Assembly: GCF_025717515.1 (NCBI RefSeq)
Contig: NZ_JAJIRN010000005.1
Span: 62,001-126,000, forward strand
Length of the DNA stretch: 64,000 bases
Direction of reading: 5' to 3'
From: Roseateles oligotrophus
GTDB taxonomy: Bacteria; Pseudomonadota; Gammaproteobacteria; Burkholderiales; Burkholderiaceae_C
The notes beneath the pieces were generated by a model, which saw nothing but the letters and a program-made list of their open reading frames with translations, ran no database searches and was not told the origin of the DNA. A program made the position numbers and the translations under genes. Of this stretch, positions 52,755-62,995 are shown one piece after another (positions within the stretch are counted from its first letter, which is position 1; each line of letters starts with the position of its first letter).

Positions 52755-55532
52755 TTGAAAAAATACATCAGCGCAGTGAATGACACGGACAGTGCCTCAC
52801 CCAGCCTCCCCCAGAACGGTGTACAGGCATCGGCGTTGCGGCGCTTTGCCTTGTCCCGCACTGCGTTTTCCCGCTTCACTTTGTCGCATATCGCGGCGGC
52901 CGTGCTGCTTGTCTCCAGTAGCGGAGCCTGGGCCTTGGGGCTGGGGCGTTTGTCGGTGCAATCGGCCTTGGGCGAAACGCTGAAGGCGGAAATCGATATC
53001 ACCAGTCTGAGTGCCGACGAGGCGGGTTCCTTGAAGGTGCGCATCGCGCCGCCGGAGTCCTATCGTGCCACCGGGGTTGAATACAACTCGGTGTTGACTA
53101 GTACTCAGGTGCAAGTCGTTAAAAAAGACGGCCGGACCTTTCTGCGCGTCAGCAGTGACCGTGCGGTGCAAGAGCCTTTTGTCGATGTGATCCTCGAGTT
53201 GACCTGGGCGAATGGCCGCCTGGTGCGCGAGTACACCTTGCTGTTTGATCCGCCGACCGCGACCCGGCCGAATGCTATTGCTGCTGCCACTCCTGTGGTG
53301 ACGGCAGCGCCGGTGATTTCACAAGCTCCTGCCGCGCAAACCGAGGCCGTGCCTGCGCCAGCACCGGCGATGGCTGTGCCAATCCCGCCCAGCCCAAGCC
53401 CGGCTCCAGCGCCAATTGCGGTGGTGAAGGCTGCGCGTGAAGCGCCAGCGCCTACGCCAGCAGTGCCCGCTCCGCGCGCTGCTTCGGCGCCAGCGGCGGC
53501 GGCTTCCGCAGCCTCTGAGTACAAGGTCAAGCCGGGCGACAATTTGTCGCGCATTGCCAGCAAGACCCAAGTCGAGGGCATCTCCCTCGACCAGATGTTG
53601 GTGGGCTTGTTCCGAAATAATCCAGACGCCTTTCTTGATGGCAATATGAACCGCTTGCGCGCTGGCACGGTGTTGCAAGTGCCGTCCAGTGAGGTTTTGG
53701 CTGGCTTGCCGACCGCCGATGCGCGCCAGGTGATTCGAGCCCAAAGTGCCGATTTCAGCGCCTACCGTTTGCGCTTGAGCAGTGCGGCGCCAACCCTGCA
53801 GCAGGATCAAAGCCAGCGTCAGGCCAAGGGCAAGGTCGAAGCTGCGGTTGAAGACCGCAAGCCTGCGCCGGCGCCCACACCGGACAAGCTGACGCTTAGC
53901 AAGGCCGCCAGCGCGAACGCCGATGCCAAGCTGGCGCAAGCGTCCAAGGATGCCGAAAAGAAGGACGCGGCGGCTCGGATGGCCGAGTTGACGCGCAACG
54001 TCGAAGAACTGAAAAAAATCTCCAGCGCGGCCAAGCCACCCGCCGTTGCATCGGCTCCGATCAGCCCTCCGGCAGTCGCGCCGGTTGCAGTGGCTCCCGC
54101 ACCAGCCCCGGCACCGGCACCGGCCGCTTCGGTGTCGGGCTTGCCGACCACCGTGGCTTCGGCTGCACAGCCCAAACCTGCCGCTCGGGTCGCTTCGGCC
54201 GCGAGTGCCGCTGCGCTGCCGGAAAAGGCCGAGCCGGGCTTGTTGGATCAAATACTCGAGAACCCTTTGTCCCTGCCTTTGGGCGCCGCCTTGTTGGCCG
54301 CTCTGGGCGGGCTGAGTTGGTATCGCTTGCGTGGTCGCAAGGCGGCAGCCAAGGCTGACACCGGTTTCCATGAAAGTCGTTTGCAGCCCGATTCATTTTT
54401 CGGTGCGACAGGTGGGCAACGAGTCGATACGCGCGACGCTACCGGCGCAGCGTCGTCGATGAATTATTCGCTCAGCCAGCTGGACGCGATCGGTGATGTG
54501 GATCCGGTGGCCGAGGCGGATGTGTATCTGGCCTATGGTCGTGACCTGCAGGCCGAAGAGATTCTCAAAGAGGCGCTGCGTGCCACGCCCGAGCGCATGG
54601 CGATCCGGCTCAAGCTGCTTGAGGTTTACGCCAAACGCCGTGACACCAAGGGCTTTGAGCAATTGGCAATTCAGCTCTATGCCGATACCCATGGCAGCGG
54701 AGAAGATTGGACCCGTGCGCAAGAACTGGGCCGGCAGATCGACCCCGAAAATCCGCTCTATCAACCCGGTGGTATACCTGGTCAGCAAAGCGATGGCCGT
54801 GAAGTGCATCCCGAACCCATGGGTGCTAGCACGATGCCGCATACGGTTGGCCATCTGGCAACCGAACCGGTCGGGCGCAATAGCGCCGCCGATGGCGCGC
54901 CTATGAGTGGTTTTGATCTGGATCTTGACCTCGACTTGGGTGCGCCGGCTGCGGTGCCAGCGCCGTCGCCAATCGCGATGGAGGCGACACAGGCGATGAC
55001 GACGACGATTGAACAAGCCCCGTTCTCGATGGACTTCGATTTGTCGGAGCCGCCTGTTGCGCCAACTACTGAGGCCTCACCGGCCAGCACCGATCTTGAG
55101 TTCGATCTGGATGATTTCGGTAATTTGGACGACGTACCGCTGAACAGTCCCCCGCCTGCCGATGCCGGCAACGCGCTTGATTTCGACCTTGGTTCAATCG
55201 ATTTGTCCTTGCCTGAGTTGCCTGATGCAGCGCAGGCCGAGACGCCTCTGCCGGTGGCCGAATCGGTCACGACGGATGATGGTTTCGGGGCCGAATTTGA
55301 TGAATTGCTGAAGGCCGGGGAGACCATCGAGCCGGCTGCCGAGCCTTTGGCCGAGGCCTTCGATCTGATGGATGAGGGCGGCGATCCCTTGATGCGTCAG
55401 CTGGAGTTGGCCGATGAGTTCCGCCAGATCGGCGACACCGAAGGCGCTCGTGAAGTCTTGCAAGAGCTGATCTCCAAGTCCAGCGGCCCTCTACGCGACA
55501 AGGCGCAGGCGATGCTGAACGATTTGCGCTGA
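52755..55532 (+). CDS. fimV: FimV/HubP-like polar peptidoglycan-binding protein
   Basis: 925 aa from a TTG preceded by GGGGAA (52745-52750); TTG 52743 is an alternative. A signal-like helix ends near SGAWA. The FimV N-terminal domain follows (LGRLSVQSALGETLKAEIDI, RAVQEPFVDVILELTWANGRLVREYTLLFDP). A LysM domain (YKVKPGDNLSRIASK...LQVPS) should bind peptidoglycan. A long Pro/Ala region, one membrane helix (LPLGAALLAALGGLSW), acidic repeats and a C-terminal FimV/TPR motif (LELADEFRQIGDTEGAREVLQEL) complete it. Homologues organise cell poles and type IV pili. The repeated Ala-Pro and Asp-Leu runs are low-complexity. Confidence 0.93.
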   Translation: MKKYISAVNDTDSASPSLPQNGVQASALRRFALSRTAFSRFTLSHIAAAVLLVSSSGAWALGLGRLSVQSALGETLKAEIDITSLSADEAGSLKVRIAPPESYRATGVEYNSVLTSTQVQVVKKDGRTFLRVSSDRAVQEPFVDVILELTWANGRLVREYTLLFDPPTATRPNAIAAATPVVTAAPVISQAPAAQTEAVPAPAPAMAVPIPPSPSPAPAPIAVVKAAREAPAPTPAVPAPRAASAPAAAASAASEYKVKPGDNLSRIASKTQVEGISLDQMLVGLFRNNPDAFLDGNMNRLRAGTVLQVPSSEVLAGLPTADARQVIRAQSADFSAYRLRLSSAAPTLQQDQSQRQAKGKVEAAVEDRKPAPAPTPDKLTLSKAASANADAKLAQASKDAEKKDAAARMAELTRNVEELKKISSAAKPPAVASAPISPPAVAPVAVAPAPAPAPAPAASVSGLPTTVASAAQPKPAARVASAASAAALPEKAEPGLLDQILENPLSLPLGAALLAALGGLSWYRLRGRKAAAKADTGFHESRLQPDSFFGATGGQRVDTRDATGAASSMNYSLSQLDAIGDVDPVAEADVYLAYGRDLQAEEILKEALRATPERMAIRLKLLEVYAKRRDTKGFEQLAIQLYADTHGSGEDWTRAQELGRQIDPENPLYQPGGIPGQQSDGREVHPEPMGASTMPHTVGHLATEPVGRNSAADGAPMSGFDLDLDLDLGAPAAVPAPSPIAMEATQAMTTTIEQAPFSMDFDLSEPPVAPTTEASPASTDLEFDLDDFGNLDDVPLNSPPPADAGNALDFDLGSIDLSLPELPDAAQAETPLPVAESVTTDDGFGAEFDELLKAGETIEPAAEPLAEAFDLMDEGGDPLMRQLELADEFRQIGDTEGAREVLQELISKSSGPLRDKAQAMLNDLR

Positions 55533-55550
55533 TTGTTGCGAGACAATGCA

Positions 55551-55581
55551 AAGCGCCCGGCCTGGCCCGGGCGCTTTTTTT
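55551..55581 (+). terminator. Rho-independent terminator after fimV
   Basis: A strong GC stem (gcgcccgg / ccgggcgc, 6-base loop) followed by seven T. It is 18 bases past the fimV stop and separates fimV from truA. truA may be read from a promoter close to or within this gap. Confidence 0.85.
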
Positions 55582-55611
55582 AATTGGGATGCGAACATTG
55601 AGTGCAGTGAC

Positions 55612-56421
55612 ATGCGTGTAGTCCTGGGGGTCAGTTACCGTGGTGGGGGCTATCACGGCTGGCAAGCCCAAGCCGACCGGCAAACCGTGCAGGATGTGCT
55701 GGAGGCCGCGTTGCAGAAGTTCAGCGCCACCAGCATTCGCACCGTTTGCGCCGGGCGCACCGACGCCGGCGTCCACGGCCTCAATCAGGTCGTGCACTTT
55801 GATACCGAGGTGATCCGCGATGCCGCCTCCTGGGTGCGCGGCACGAATTGCTTTTTGCCCGTTGATGTGGCGATCCAATGGTGCCGGTTCGCGGAGGAGC
55901 CCTTCCACGCACGCTTTGCCGCTCACGGTCGCCGTTACACCTATGTCTTGCTGGAGTCGCCGGTGCGGCCGGCGATCGAGTCCGGCTCGGTGGGCTGGGT
56001 CCATTACAAACTGAATGGCGAGGCCATGCGTGAAGCCGCCGAGATGCTCTTGGGTGAGCATGATTTCAGCGCCTTTCGGTCCTCTGAATGCCAGGCCGCC
56101 TCGCCGGTCAAGACCATGCGCAGCATCTCGATTGCCAAGCAAGGCGACTACTGGCGCTTTGACTTTGACGGCTCGGCCTTTTTGCACCATATGGTGCGGA
56201 ACTTGATGGGCAGCTTGTTGGCCGTGGGCCGCATCGGGCGGGGCGGGCGCGATTTGGCCTGGTTTGCCTCGGTGCTGGCGGGCAAAGATCGCAAGTTCGC
56301 TGCACCTACCTTTCCTGCCGATGGTCTTTATTTCGTCGGTCCCTATTACTCGGCCGAATTTCAAATTCCAAGCCGAACTTCGGCGATGAGTTGGTTGCCG
56401 GGTGTGGAGCCCAAGCGATGA
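55612..56421 (+). CDS. truA: tRNA pseudouridine(38-40) synthase
   Basis: 269 aa from the ATG at MRVVLGVSYRGGGYHGWQ; an extension to 55546 runs back into the terminator and is rejected. It isomerises U38-U40 in tRNA anticodon arms. Asp51 in CAGRTDAGVHG is the catalytic residue. FHARFAAHGRRYTYVL and FLHHMVRNLMGSLLAVG are conserved. It overlaps trpF by ATGA, as in relatives. Confidence 0.97.
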   Translation: MRVVLGVSYRGGGYHGWQAQADRQTVQDVLEAALQKFSATSIRTVCAGRTDAGVHGLNQVVHFDTEVIRDAASWVRGTNCFLPVDVAIQWCRFAEEPFHARFAAHGRRYTYVLLESPVRPAIESGSVGWVHYKLNGEAMREAAEMLLGEHDFSAFRSSECQAASPVKTMRSISIAKQGDYWRFDFDGSAFLHHMVRNLMGSLLAVGRIGRGGRDLAWFASVLAGKDRKFAAPTFPADGLYFVGPYYSAEFQIPSRTSAMSWLPGVEPKR

Positions 56422-57068
56422 GTCGAACCCGCATCAAAATTTGTGGCCTGACCCGCGAGGCCGATGTGTTGGCGGCGGTCGAGGCGGGTGCCGACGCCAT
56501 CGGCTTTGTCTTCTATGCCAAAAGTGCCCGTTATGTCAGCCCGGCGCGGGCCGCCGAGTTGGCCAGGCTGCTGCCGCCTTTTGTCACGCCGGTGGGCCTG
56601 TTCGTCAACGCGAGCGAGGCCGAGATCGAGGCCGGCTTGAAGGTGCTGCCGAATATGCTCTTGCAGTTCCATGGTGATGAGTCGCCGCAGGACTGCGAGC
56701 GGCCGGGCCGACCCTTTCTGCGTGCCGCGCGCATGGAGCCGGGCTTTGATTTGTTAGACTACGCCCAACAATATTCAGCCGCCCAGGCAATCTTGCTCGA
56801 CGCCCATGTCGAGGGTTACGGCGGTGGTGGAAAGGTCTTCGATTGGTCTCTCATTCCAAAAAACCTGGGCTCTCCCCTCGTTTTGTCTGGTGGGTTGCAT
56901 GCCGGAAATGTGCTGGCTGGGATCACGCAGGCGCGGCCCTGGGCCGTTGACGTCAGCTCGGGCGTAGAGGCGCAAGGACGCGGCCTCAAATGCGCCCGGT
57001 TGATGCGTGAGTTCTGTGAGGCGGTCGCTCAAGCCGATGCGCTCACAGCCAGCAATCCCGAAATCTGA
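56418..57068 (+). CDS. trpF: Phosphoribosylanthranilate isomerase
   Basis: 216 aa, a TIM barrel. KICGLTRE holds the catalytic Cys9, and DAHVEGYGGGGKVFDW holds the general acid Asp. It converts phosphoribosylanthranilate to CdRP in tryptophan synthesis. The start is the ATGA overlap with truA. trpB starts 9 bases after its stop, so trpFBA form one unit. Confidence 0.96.
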   Translation: MSRTRIKICGLTREADVLAAVEAGADAIGFVFYAKSARYVSPARAAELARLLPPFVTPVGLFVNASEAEIEAGLKVLPNMLLQFHGDESPQDCERPGRPFLRAARMEPGFDLLDYAQQYSAAQAILLDAHVEGYGGGGKVFDWSLIPKNLGSPLVLSGGLHAGNVLAGITQARPWAVDVSSGVEAQGRGLKCARLMREFCEAVAQADALTASNPEI

Positions 57069-57077
57069 GAGTTCCCC

Positions 57078-58373
57078 ATGAATAGCTATTCCCAACCCGA
57101 TGCCCAAGGGCATTTCGGTCCGGTCAAGGGCCAGACCTATGGCGGCAGTTTTGTCGCCGAGACCCTGGTCCATGCGCTTGATGAGTTGAACAGCGCCTAC
57201 GCGCATTACAGCCAGGACCCGGACTTCATTGCCGAGTACAAAAAAGAGCTGGCCCATTTTGTTGGCCGCCCGAGCCCGATCTATTACGCCGACCGGCTCA
57301 GCCGCGAACTCGGCGGCGCGCAGATTTTTCTGAAGCGTGAAGACCTCAATCACACCGGCGCGCACAAGATCAACAACACCATTGGCCAGGCGCTATTGGC
57401 CAAGCGCATGGGCAAAAAGCGCGTGATCGCCGAAACCGGCGCCGGCCAACATGGCGTCGCCACGGCCACCATCTGCGCGCGCTACGGCATGGAATGCGTG
57501 GTCTATATGGGCAGCGAGGACATCAAGCGCCAGTCGCCCAATGTCTACCGCATGCATTTGCTCGGCGCGCGAGTGGTGGCGGTGGAGTCCGGCAGCAAGA
57601 CCTTGAAGGATGCGCTGAACGAGGCGATGCGCGACTGGGTCACCAACGTCGAGTCGACCTTCTACATCATCGGCACCGTGGCCGGCCCTCATCCCTATCC
57701 GATGATGGTGCGCGATTTTCAGCGCGTCATCGGCGATGAATGTCTGGTTCAAATGCCCGAAATGATTGGTCGCCAGCCCGATGCGGTGATCGCCTGCGTG
57801 GGCGGCGGCAGCAACGCGATGGGGATTTTCTACCCCTATATCCAGCATGCCGGCACGCGCCTGATCGGCGTCGAAGCGGCCGGTGAGGGGATTGAGACCG
57901 GCAAGCATGCGGCCACGCTGTCGGTCGGCAGCCCCGGTGTCTTGCATGGCAACCGCACCTATTTGCTGCAGGACGAAAACGGCCAGATCATCGAGACCCA
58001 TTCGATCTCGGCCGGCCTGGATTACCCCGGCGTCGGCCCCGAGCATGCCTATTTGAAGGACATCGGCCGGGCCGAATATGTCGGCATCACCGACGCCGAG
58101 GCCTTGGCGGCTTTTCACCGCCTGTGCCGCACCGAGGGCATCATCCCGGCGCTGGAGTCCAGCCATGCGCTGGCCTATGCAATGAAACTGGCGCCGACGC
58201 TGCCGGCTGAGCAGCAGTTGCTGGTCAACCTTTCGGGGCGCGGAGACAAAGACATCGGCACCGTGGCCGATTTGTCGCAGGCCGAGTTCTTCTGCCGTCC
58301 GTCCTGTAAAGGCCAGTCCGTCAAAGGCGGAGATGCTGTTGTGGCGATGCCGTCGAAAGGAGGCCAGCCATGA
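57078..58373 (+). CDS. trpB: Tryptophan synthase beta chain
   Basis: 431 aa, slightly longer than the 400 aa norm because of a C-terminal tail. Lys97 in [14 protein letters not shown] binds [31 protein letters not shown] and [12 protein letters not shown] are standard motifs. It joins indole with serine. The end of the gene contains a strong AAGGAGG site for trpA, whose ATG overlaps its stop. Confidence 0.97.
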   Translation: MNSYSQPDAQGHFGPVKGQTYGGSFVAETLVHALDELNSAYAHYSQDPDFIAEYKKELAHFVGRPSPIYYADRLSRELGGAQIFLKREDLNHTGAHKINNTIGQALLAKRMGKKRVIAETGAGQHGVATATICARYGMECVVYMGSEDIKRQSPNVYRMHLLGARVVAVESGSKTLKDALNEAMRDWVTNVESTFYIIGTVAGPHPYPMMVRDFQRVIGDECLVQMPEMIGRQPDAVIACVGGGSNAMGIFYPYIQHAGTRLIGVEAAGEGIETGKHAATLSVGSPGVLHGNRTYLLQDENGQIIETHSISAGLDYPGVGPEHAYLKDIGRAEYVGITDAEALAAFHRLCRTEGIIPALESSHALAYAMKLAPTLPAEQQLLVNLSGRGDKDIGTVADLSQAEFFCRPSCKGQSVKGGDAVVAMPSKGGQP

Positions 58374-59167
58374 GCCGCATCCAAGCGACCTTTGCTCGCC
58401 TTGCCGCCGAGGGCCGCAAGGCCTTGATTCCCTTCGTCACCGCCGGTGACCCATTTCCGGACGTGACCGTCGAGCTGATGCTGGCGATGGCCGAGGCCGG
58501 CGCCGATGTGATTGAACTTGGCGTGCCCTTTTCCGACCCGATGGCCGACGGCCCGGTGATTCAGCGCGCCGCCGAGCGCGCCGTCAAGGCCGGTGTTGGG
58601 CTGAAACATGTGCTGGCGGATGTGCAGGCGTTCCGTGAAAAGAACCAAACCACGCCCGTGGTCTTGATGGGTTATGCCAACCCGATCGAGCGTTACGGCG
58701 TGGATCGCTTTGTGCTCGACGCCAAAGCGGCCGGCGTGGACGGCGTCCTAGTGGTCGACTATCCGCCCGAGGAATGCGAGCGCTTCGCCGCCTTGCTCAA
58801 AGCGCAGGAGATGGACCCGATCTTCTTGCTCGCGCCGACCTCGACCGATGCGCGCATGCAGCGTGTCGGCCAGGTCGCCAGCGGCTATGTCTACTATGTT
58901 TCGCTGAAGGGCGTGACCGGCGCCGGCCACCTGAACACGGCGGCGGTGGCCGAGATGATTCCGCGCATTCGCCGCCATGTTGCGGTGCCGGTCGGGGTCG
59001 GTTTCGGCATCCGTGATGCGGCCACGGCGCGCGCGGTGGCCGATGTCTCGGACGCGGTCGTCATCGGTTCACGTCTGGTCGAGTTGCTGGAGGTCCAGTC
59101 GCGCGATAATGTCGCGTTGACGGGTGCTCAGTTCATCCGCGAAATTCGCAGTGCTTTGGACGCTTAG
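58370..59167 (+). CDS. trpA: Tryptophan synthase alpha chain
   Basis: 265 aa. Glu49 in [10 protein letters not shown] and Asp60 in ADGPVIQ are the catalytic pair at their standard positions. [24 protein letters not shown] and [12 protein letters not shown] are conserved. It releases indole from indole-3-glycerol phosphate and channels it to TrpB. It is translationally coupled to trpB by a 4-base overlap. Confidence 0.97.
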   Translation: MSRIQATFARLAAEGRKALIPFVTAGDPFPDVTVELMLAMAEAGADVIELGVPFSDPMADGPVIQRAAERAVKAGVGLKHVLADVQAFREKNQTTPVVLMGYANPIERYGVDRFVLDAKAAGVDGVLVVDYPPEECERFAALLKAQEMDPIFLLAPTSTDARMQRVGQVASGYVYYVSLKGVTGAGHLNTAAVAEMIPRIRRHVAVPVGVGFGIRDAATARAVADVSDAVVIGSRLVELLEVQSRDNVALTGAQFIREIRSALDA

Positions 59168-59197
59168 GGTGTTCAAAACGCTAGCTATCTTTTAGTT

Positions 59198-59204
59198 AAA
59201 AGGA
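59198..59204 (+). promoter_or_regulatory. Ribosome binding site for the GTG start of accD
   Basis: AAAGGAG, 8 bases before GTG 59213. It supports GTG as the start of accD, since no ATG precedes the conserved zinc finger. Confidence 0.6.
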
Positions 59205-59212
59205 GTCTGCTT

Positions 59213-60085
59213 GTGAGTTGGCTTGAAAAACTTCTGCCGCCGAAGATGCAGCAAACCGACCCGACCGAGCGTCGCATGGTGCCGGAAGGTTTGTGGATCA
59301 AGTGCCCGTCTTGCGAGACGGTCTTGTACAAGACCGACCTGGAGCAAAACGTCAATGTTTGCCCCAAGTGCAGTCACCACCACCGCATCGGCGCGCGCGC
59401 GAGGCTGAACGCCTTTCTCGACGGCGAAGGCCGTTACGAGATCGGCCAGGAGGTCTTGCCGGTGGACGCCTTGAAGTTCAAGGACAGCAAGAAGTACCCC
59501 GACCGGCTCAAGGATGCGCTGGAGCAAACCGGCGAGACCGACGCGCTGGTGGTGGTGGGCGGCGCCTTGATGACCATCCCGGTGGTGGCGGCCTGTTTCG
59601 AGTTCAACTTCATGGGCGGCTCGATGGGTTCGGTGGTCGGCGAGCGCTTTGTGCGCGGCGTCGAGACGGCGATCGAACAAAAGACGGCCTTCATTTGTTT
59701 CACCGCGACCGGCGGTGCGCGCATGCAAGAGGGCTTGTTGAGTCTGATGCAGATGGCCAAGACCAATGCGTCCTTGACCCGCTTGGCCAAGGCCAAACTG
59801 CCCTTCATCAGCATCTTGACCGACCCGACCATGGGCGGCGTGTCGGCCAGCTTTGCCTTTGTCGGCGATGTGGTGCTGGCCGAGCCCAAGGCCTTGATCG
59901 GCTTTGCCGGCCCGCGGGTGATCGAGAACACCGTGCGCGAGAAGTTGCCGCCGGGTTTCCAGCGCGCCGAATTCTTGCTCGAAAAGGGCGCGGTGGACAT
60001 GATTGTCGACCGGCGCCAGTTGCGCGAAACCGTGGCTCGCCAACTGGCGATGCTGCAGCGCATGAGCTCGGACGCGGTTGCCTGA
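59213..60085 (+). CDS. accD: Acetyl-CoA carboxylase carboxyltransferase beta subunit
   Basis: 290 aa starting with GTG. A four-cysteine zinc finger (Cys31, 34, 50, 53: CPSCET...CPKCSHHH) is typical of Acc[21 protein letters not shown] and [17 protein letters not shown] are crotonase-fold motifs. With AccA it transfers CO2 from biotin to acetyl-CoA to give malonyl-CoA. It lies 45 bases after trpA; the trp-accD-folC linkage is common in proteobacteria. Confidence 0.96.
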   Translation: MSWLEKLLPPKMQQTDPTERRMVPEGLWIKCPSCETVLYKTDLEQNVNVCPKCSHHHRIGARARLNAFLDGEGRYEIGQEVLPVDALKFKDSKKYPDRLKDALEQTGETDALVVVGGALMTIPVVAACFEFNFMGGSMGSVVGERFVRGVETAIEQKTAFICFTATGGARMQEGLLSLMQMAKTNASLTRLAKAKLPFISILTDPTMGGVSASFAFVGDVVLAEPKALIGFAGPRVIENTVREKLPPGFQRAEFLLEKGAVDMIVDRRQLRETVARQLAMLQRMSSDAVA

Positions 60086-60116
60086 AAAGCCTGCTGATCT
60101 TGCGATAGAACCACAG

Positions 60117-60149
60117 CGGCCAGGCCCACAAGGTCTGGCCGTCTTGTTT
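60117..60149 (+). terminator. Hairpin after accD
   Basis: A cggccag / ctggccg stem (60117-60123 with 60135-60141) followed by TCTTGTTTT. It lies 31 bases past accD and 13 bases before folC. It could terminate part of the accD transcripts. Confidence 0.55.
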
Positions 60150-60161
60150 TGCGGAAAACAA

Positions 60162-61493
60162 ATGTTGCCCAGTAACCTAGACGAATGGCTTGCTCACTGC
60201 GAGCGCCTGCACCCCAAGACCATAGACATGACGCTGGACCGCGTCATCACGCTGCGCGACCGGCTGGGCCTGAAGTTTGAGCCGCCGGTGGTGATGGTGG
60301 CCGGTACCAATGGCAAGGGTTCGACCTGCGCGATGCTGGAGTCGATTGCGCTGCAGGCCGGCTACCGGGTCGGCCTCTACATCAAACCGCATCTGGTGCA
60401 TTTTCAGGAACGCTGCCGGGTGGGCGGCGAGCCGGTTTCGGCGGCCTCCTTGCTGCCCTATTTCGAGGAGGTCGAGGCGGCGCGGGGCGAGTTGACGCTG
60501 TCCTATTTCGAGTTCACAACGCTGGCCATCATGCTGCGTTTGGCGGCCGAGCCGCTTGATCTGGTGATCCTGGAGGTTGGCCTCGGCGGGCGCCTGGATG
60601 CCGTCAATGTGATCGATGCCGATTGCGCCGTCATCACCAGCATCGATCTGGATCACACCGAATATCTGGGGCCGGACCGCGAGTCGGTCGGGCGCGAGAA
60701 GGCCGGCATCATGCGTGCCGGCCGCAGCGTGGTTGTCAGTGACCCAATGCCGCCCGCTTCGTTGGCTGCCAGGGCCGCCGAGATCGGCGCCGATTTGCGT
60801 CAACTTGGACGCGACTTCACCTACAGCGGCGACCGCCAGCAATGGCAATGGTCGGGCCGCGAGCGGCGCTTCAGCGGCATGGCTTATCCGGCGCTGCGTG
60901 GCGTCAACCAGCTGCTCAATGCGGCCGGCGTGCTCGCAGCATTTGAGGTCTTGTACGAGCGCTTGCCGATCAGCGCACAGGCGGTGCGCAACGGCTTGGC
61001 AATGGTCGAGTTGCCGGGGCGCTTTCAGGTCGTGGCCGGCCAGCCCAATCTGGTGCTGGACGTCGCGCACAACCCGCACGCGGTGGCCGCGCTGGCGCAG
61101 AACCTTGATCAAATGGGATTCTTCCCACGTACCCATGCGGTCTTCGGCGCAATGGCGGACAAGGACTTGGCCGGGATATTCCAGAAAATGGCGCCTTTGG
61201 TCGACAGCTGGCATTTCTGTGATCTTGAACTGCCTCGCGCGGCCAAGTCCGAATCCTTGCTGGCGGAATTTGAGGCGCTGAGGGCGGCCGCAGGCGTGAA
61301 GCCGCCAATGGAGCTGAGCTTGCATGTGCATGCGAGCCCCGCCGAGGCGCTGGCCGCAGCGACGGTCGCGGCCGACCCCGCTGATAGAATTCTGGTCTTC
61401 GGTTCATTCTTCACCGTTGGGGGTGTGCTCAAGAATGGTGTGCCGCGTTTGCAGGCCGGCAAGCCGCCTCAAACAAGCCGCTCTTTGTCTTGA
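60162..61493 (+). CDS. folC: Dihydrofolate/folylpolyglutamate synthase
   Basis: 443 aa from the ATG at MLPSNLDEWLAHCERLHP; a 28-residue extension into accD is rejected. The P-loop is VAGTNGKGSTCAML. Family motifs are ILEVGLGGRLDAVNV, SIDLDHTEYLG, REKAGIMRAG and LDVAHNPHAVAAL. It adds glutamate to dihydropteroate and folates. It sits between accD and the SPOR gene, the usual order. Confidence 0.96.
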   Translation: MLPSNLDEWLAHCERLHPKTIDMTLDRVITLRDRLGLKFEPPVVMVAGTNGKGSTCAMLESIALQAGYRVGLYIKPHLVHFQERCRVGGEPVSAASLLPYFEEVEAARGELTLSYFEFTTLAIMLRLAAEPLDLVILEVGLGGRLDAVNVIDADCAVITSIDLDHTEYLGPDRESVGREKAGIMRAGRSVVVSDPMPPASLAARAAEIGADLRQLGRDFTYSGDRQQWQWSGRERRFSGMAYPALRGVNQLLNAAGVLAAFEVLYERLPISAQAVRNGLAMVELPGRFQVVAGQPNLVLDVAHNPHAVAALAQNLDQMGFFPRTHAVFGAMADKDLAGIFQKMAPLVDSWHFCDLELPRAAKSESLLAEFEALRAAAGVKPPMELSLHVHASPAEALAAATVAADPADRILVFGSFFTVGGVLKNGVPRLQAGKPPQTSRSLS

Positions 61494-61557
61494 ATTCAGG
61501 GCTTCGGATTCGAAGCCTTTCACCTGTTACACGCCGGCTCACGCTGCCATTCTTGCC

Positions 61558-62409
61558 ATGGGTCTGTTGTCTTTCTTCAAACGCGGTGAAGCCAATTCAG
61601 CCGCCAGTTCGAACGTCAAGTCCGGAGCCAAATCCGGCGCCAAGCCGGTCGCCGACGCCGCCGACGCGGTGCAACATTTGCGTTTGCGCGCGCGTCACCG
61701 CCTGATCGGCGCGGCGCTCTTGGTCGGGGTGGGCGTGATCGGTTTCCCCTTGCTGTTCGAGACCCAGCCGCGGCCGATCCCGGTCGATCTGCCGATCAAT
61801 ATTCCCAGCAAAGAGGCCTTGCCGCCGCTGCAGGTGCCGGCGCAGTCTCAAGGGCAATCGCAAGCGCAGTTGCAAGCACCGGTCTTGCCGCCCTTGGCTG
61901 CTGCCGAGGAGGTCGTGACTGAAAAGTCGCCTGCGCCTGCCAGCGCCCAAAAAGCCGAAACGGCCGCCACTGCCGCAGCGCCAGTGCAGCCACCGGCTAT
62001 TGTGGCCAAGGCCGAAACCGCAAAACAGGAGCCCAAGCCGGTCGCAAAACCCGGCGAAAAGCCGGCCGAAAAGAAGGCCGTTGAACATCACCCGGATAGG
62101 CCCGCGTTGCAGCAAGAGGCCGCCCGTGTGCAGTCGTTGCTGGAGGGCAAGCCCGCTCAAGCCAAGGCCGCTGACTCGGGGCTGCGCGCGATTGTTCAAG
62201 TGGGCGCCTACGCCGATGCGAACGCCGCTCAGGAAGTTCGGCTGAAGGTCGAGAAGCTCGGTCTCAAAACTTATACGCAGGTGCTTGAAACGCCAGCCGG
62301 CAAGCGCGTACGGGTTCGCGTTGGGCCCTTCGCCAGCAAGGAAGAGGCCGATAAGGCCGCCGCAAAATTGCGTGCCAGCGGCCTGTCGCCGGCTGTGTTG
62401 ACGCTTTGA
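61558..62409 (+). CDS. SPOR-domain (DedD-like) cell-division protein
   Basis: 283 aa from the ATG at MGLLSFFKRGE; an extension to 61324 lies inside folC. There is one membrane helix (LIGAALLVGVGVIGFPLLF, about 50-68). A Gln/Pro/Ala/Lys-rich linker leads to a C-terminal SPOR domain (IVQVGAYADANAAQEVRLKVEKLGLKTYTQ, RVRVGPFASKEEADKAAAKLRASGL). SPOR domains bind denuded septal peptidoglycan. DedD by position after folC and before cvpA. Confidence 0.92.
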   Translation: MGLLSFFKRGEANSAASSNVKSGAKSGAKPVADAADAVQHLRLRARHRLIGAALLVGVGVIGFPLLFETQPRPIPVDLPINIPSKEALPPLQVPAQSQGQSQAQLQAPVLPPLAAAEEVVTEKSPAPASAQKAETAATAAAPVQPPAIVAKAETAKQEPKPVAKPGEKPAEKKAVEHHPDRPALQQEAARVQSLLEGKPAQAKAADSGLRAIVQVGAYADANAAQEVRLKVEKLGLKTYTQVLETPAGKRVRVRVGPFASKEEADKAAAKLRASGLSPAVLTL

Positions 62410-62441
62410 TTGATGCCTGGCTTGAATCGCGGTGGTCTTGT

Positions 62442-62942
62442 TTGAGTAACGTGACGAGTTGGCTTGACTGGGTATTGCTGGTCTTGCTGGTCGGCTCGGC
62501 CTTGCTGGGGCTATGGCGAGGCCTGGTGTTCGAACTTTTGTCGATCGCCGGTTGGTTGATTGCTTACTTTGGGGCCCCGGTCTTGGCGCCGCTGGTGGAG
62601 GCCTGGCTGCCGCAGCAACGTTTTGAAGCCGGTCTGCTGCATGTGCTGGGCCTGAGCTTGAGTTTCATATTGATCTTGCTGGTTTGGAGTTTGGGGGCGA
62701 AGCTGGTGCGGGCCTTGCTCCATGCCACCCCCTTGAGCGTGATCGATCGTTTGGCCGGTTGTGTGTTCGGGTTTTTGCGTGGCTTGCTGGTGTGTTTGAT
62801 CTTGGCGGTCTTGGTCGGCATGACGCCGGCCAAGGACTGGTCAACTTGGCAAGAGTCGCATTTGGCCTCCGGCTTGCAAAAAGTTCTGCATGAAATTCGT
62901 CCGGTGCTGCCGGATGAGTTATTGAAATTGATCCCGGCCTGA
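62442..62942 (+). CDS. cvpA: CvpA family membrane protein
   Basis: 166 aa from TTG 62442; a TTG at 62406 overlapping the upstream stop (TTGA) would add 12 residues. It has four hydrophobic segments beginning WLDWVLLVLLVGSALLGLWRG. The RG after helix 1, the ELLSIAGWLIAYF helix and PLSVIDRLAGCVFGFLRGLLV are the CvpA family pattern. It affects colicin V export and envelope or biofilm traits in Escherichia coli. It precedes purF, as there. The N terminus is uncertain. Confidence 0.9.
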   Translation: MSNVTSWLDWVLLVLLVGSALLGLWRGLVFELLSIAGWLIAYFGAPVLAPLVEAWLPQQRFEAGLLHVLGLSLSFILILLVWSLGAKLVRALLHATPLSVIDRLAGCVFGFLRGLLVCLILAVLVGMTPAKDWSTWQESHLASGLQKVLHEIRPVLPDELLKLIPA

Positions 62943-62995
62943 GCATCCGCTCGGGCCTTGAATTTTGTTCTGTCCCTTCAAGACAAGGAAATACC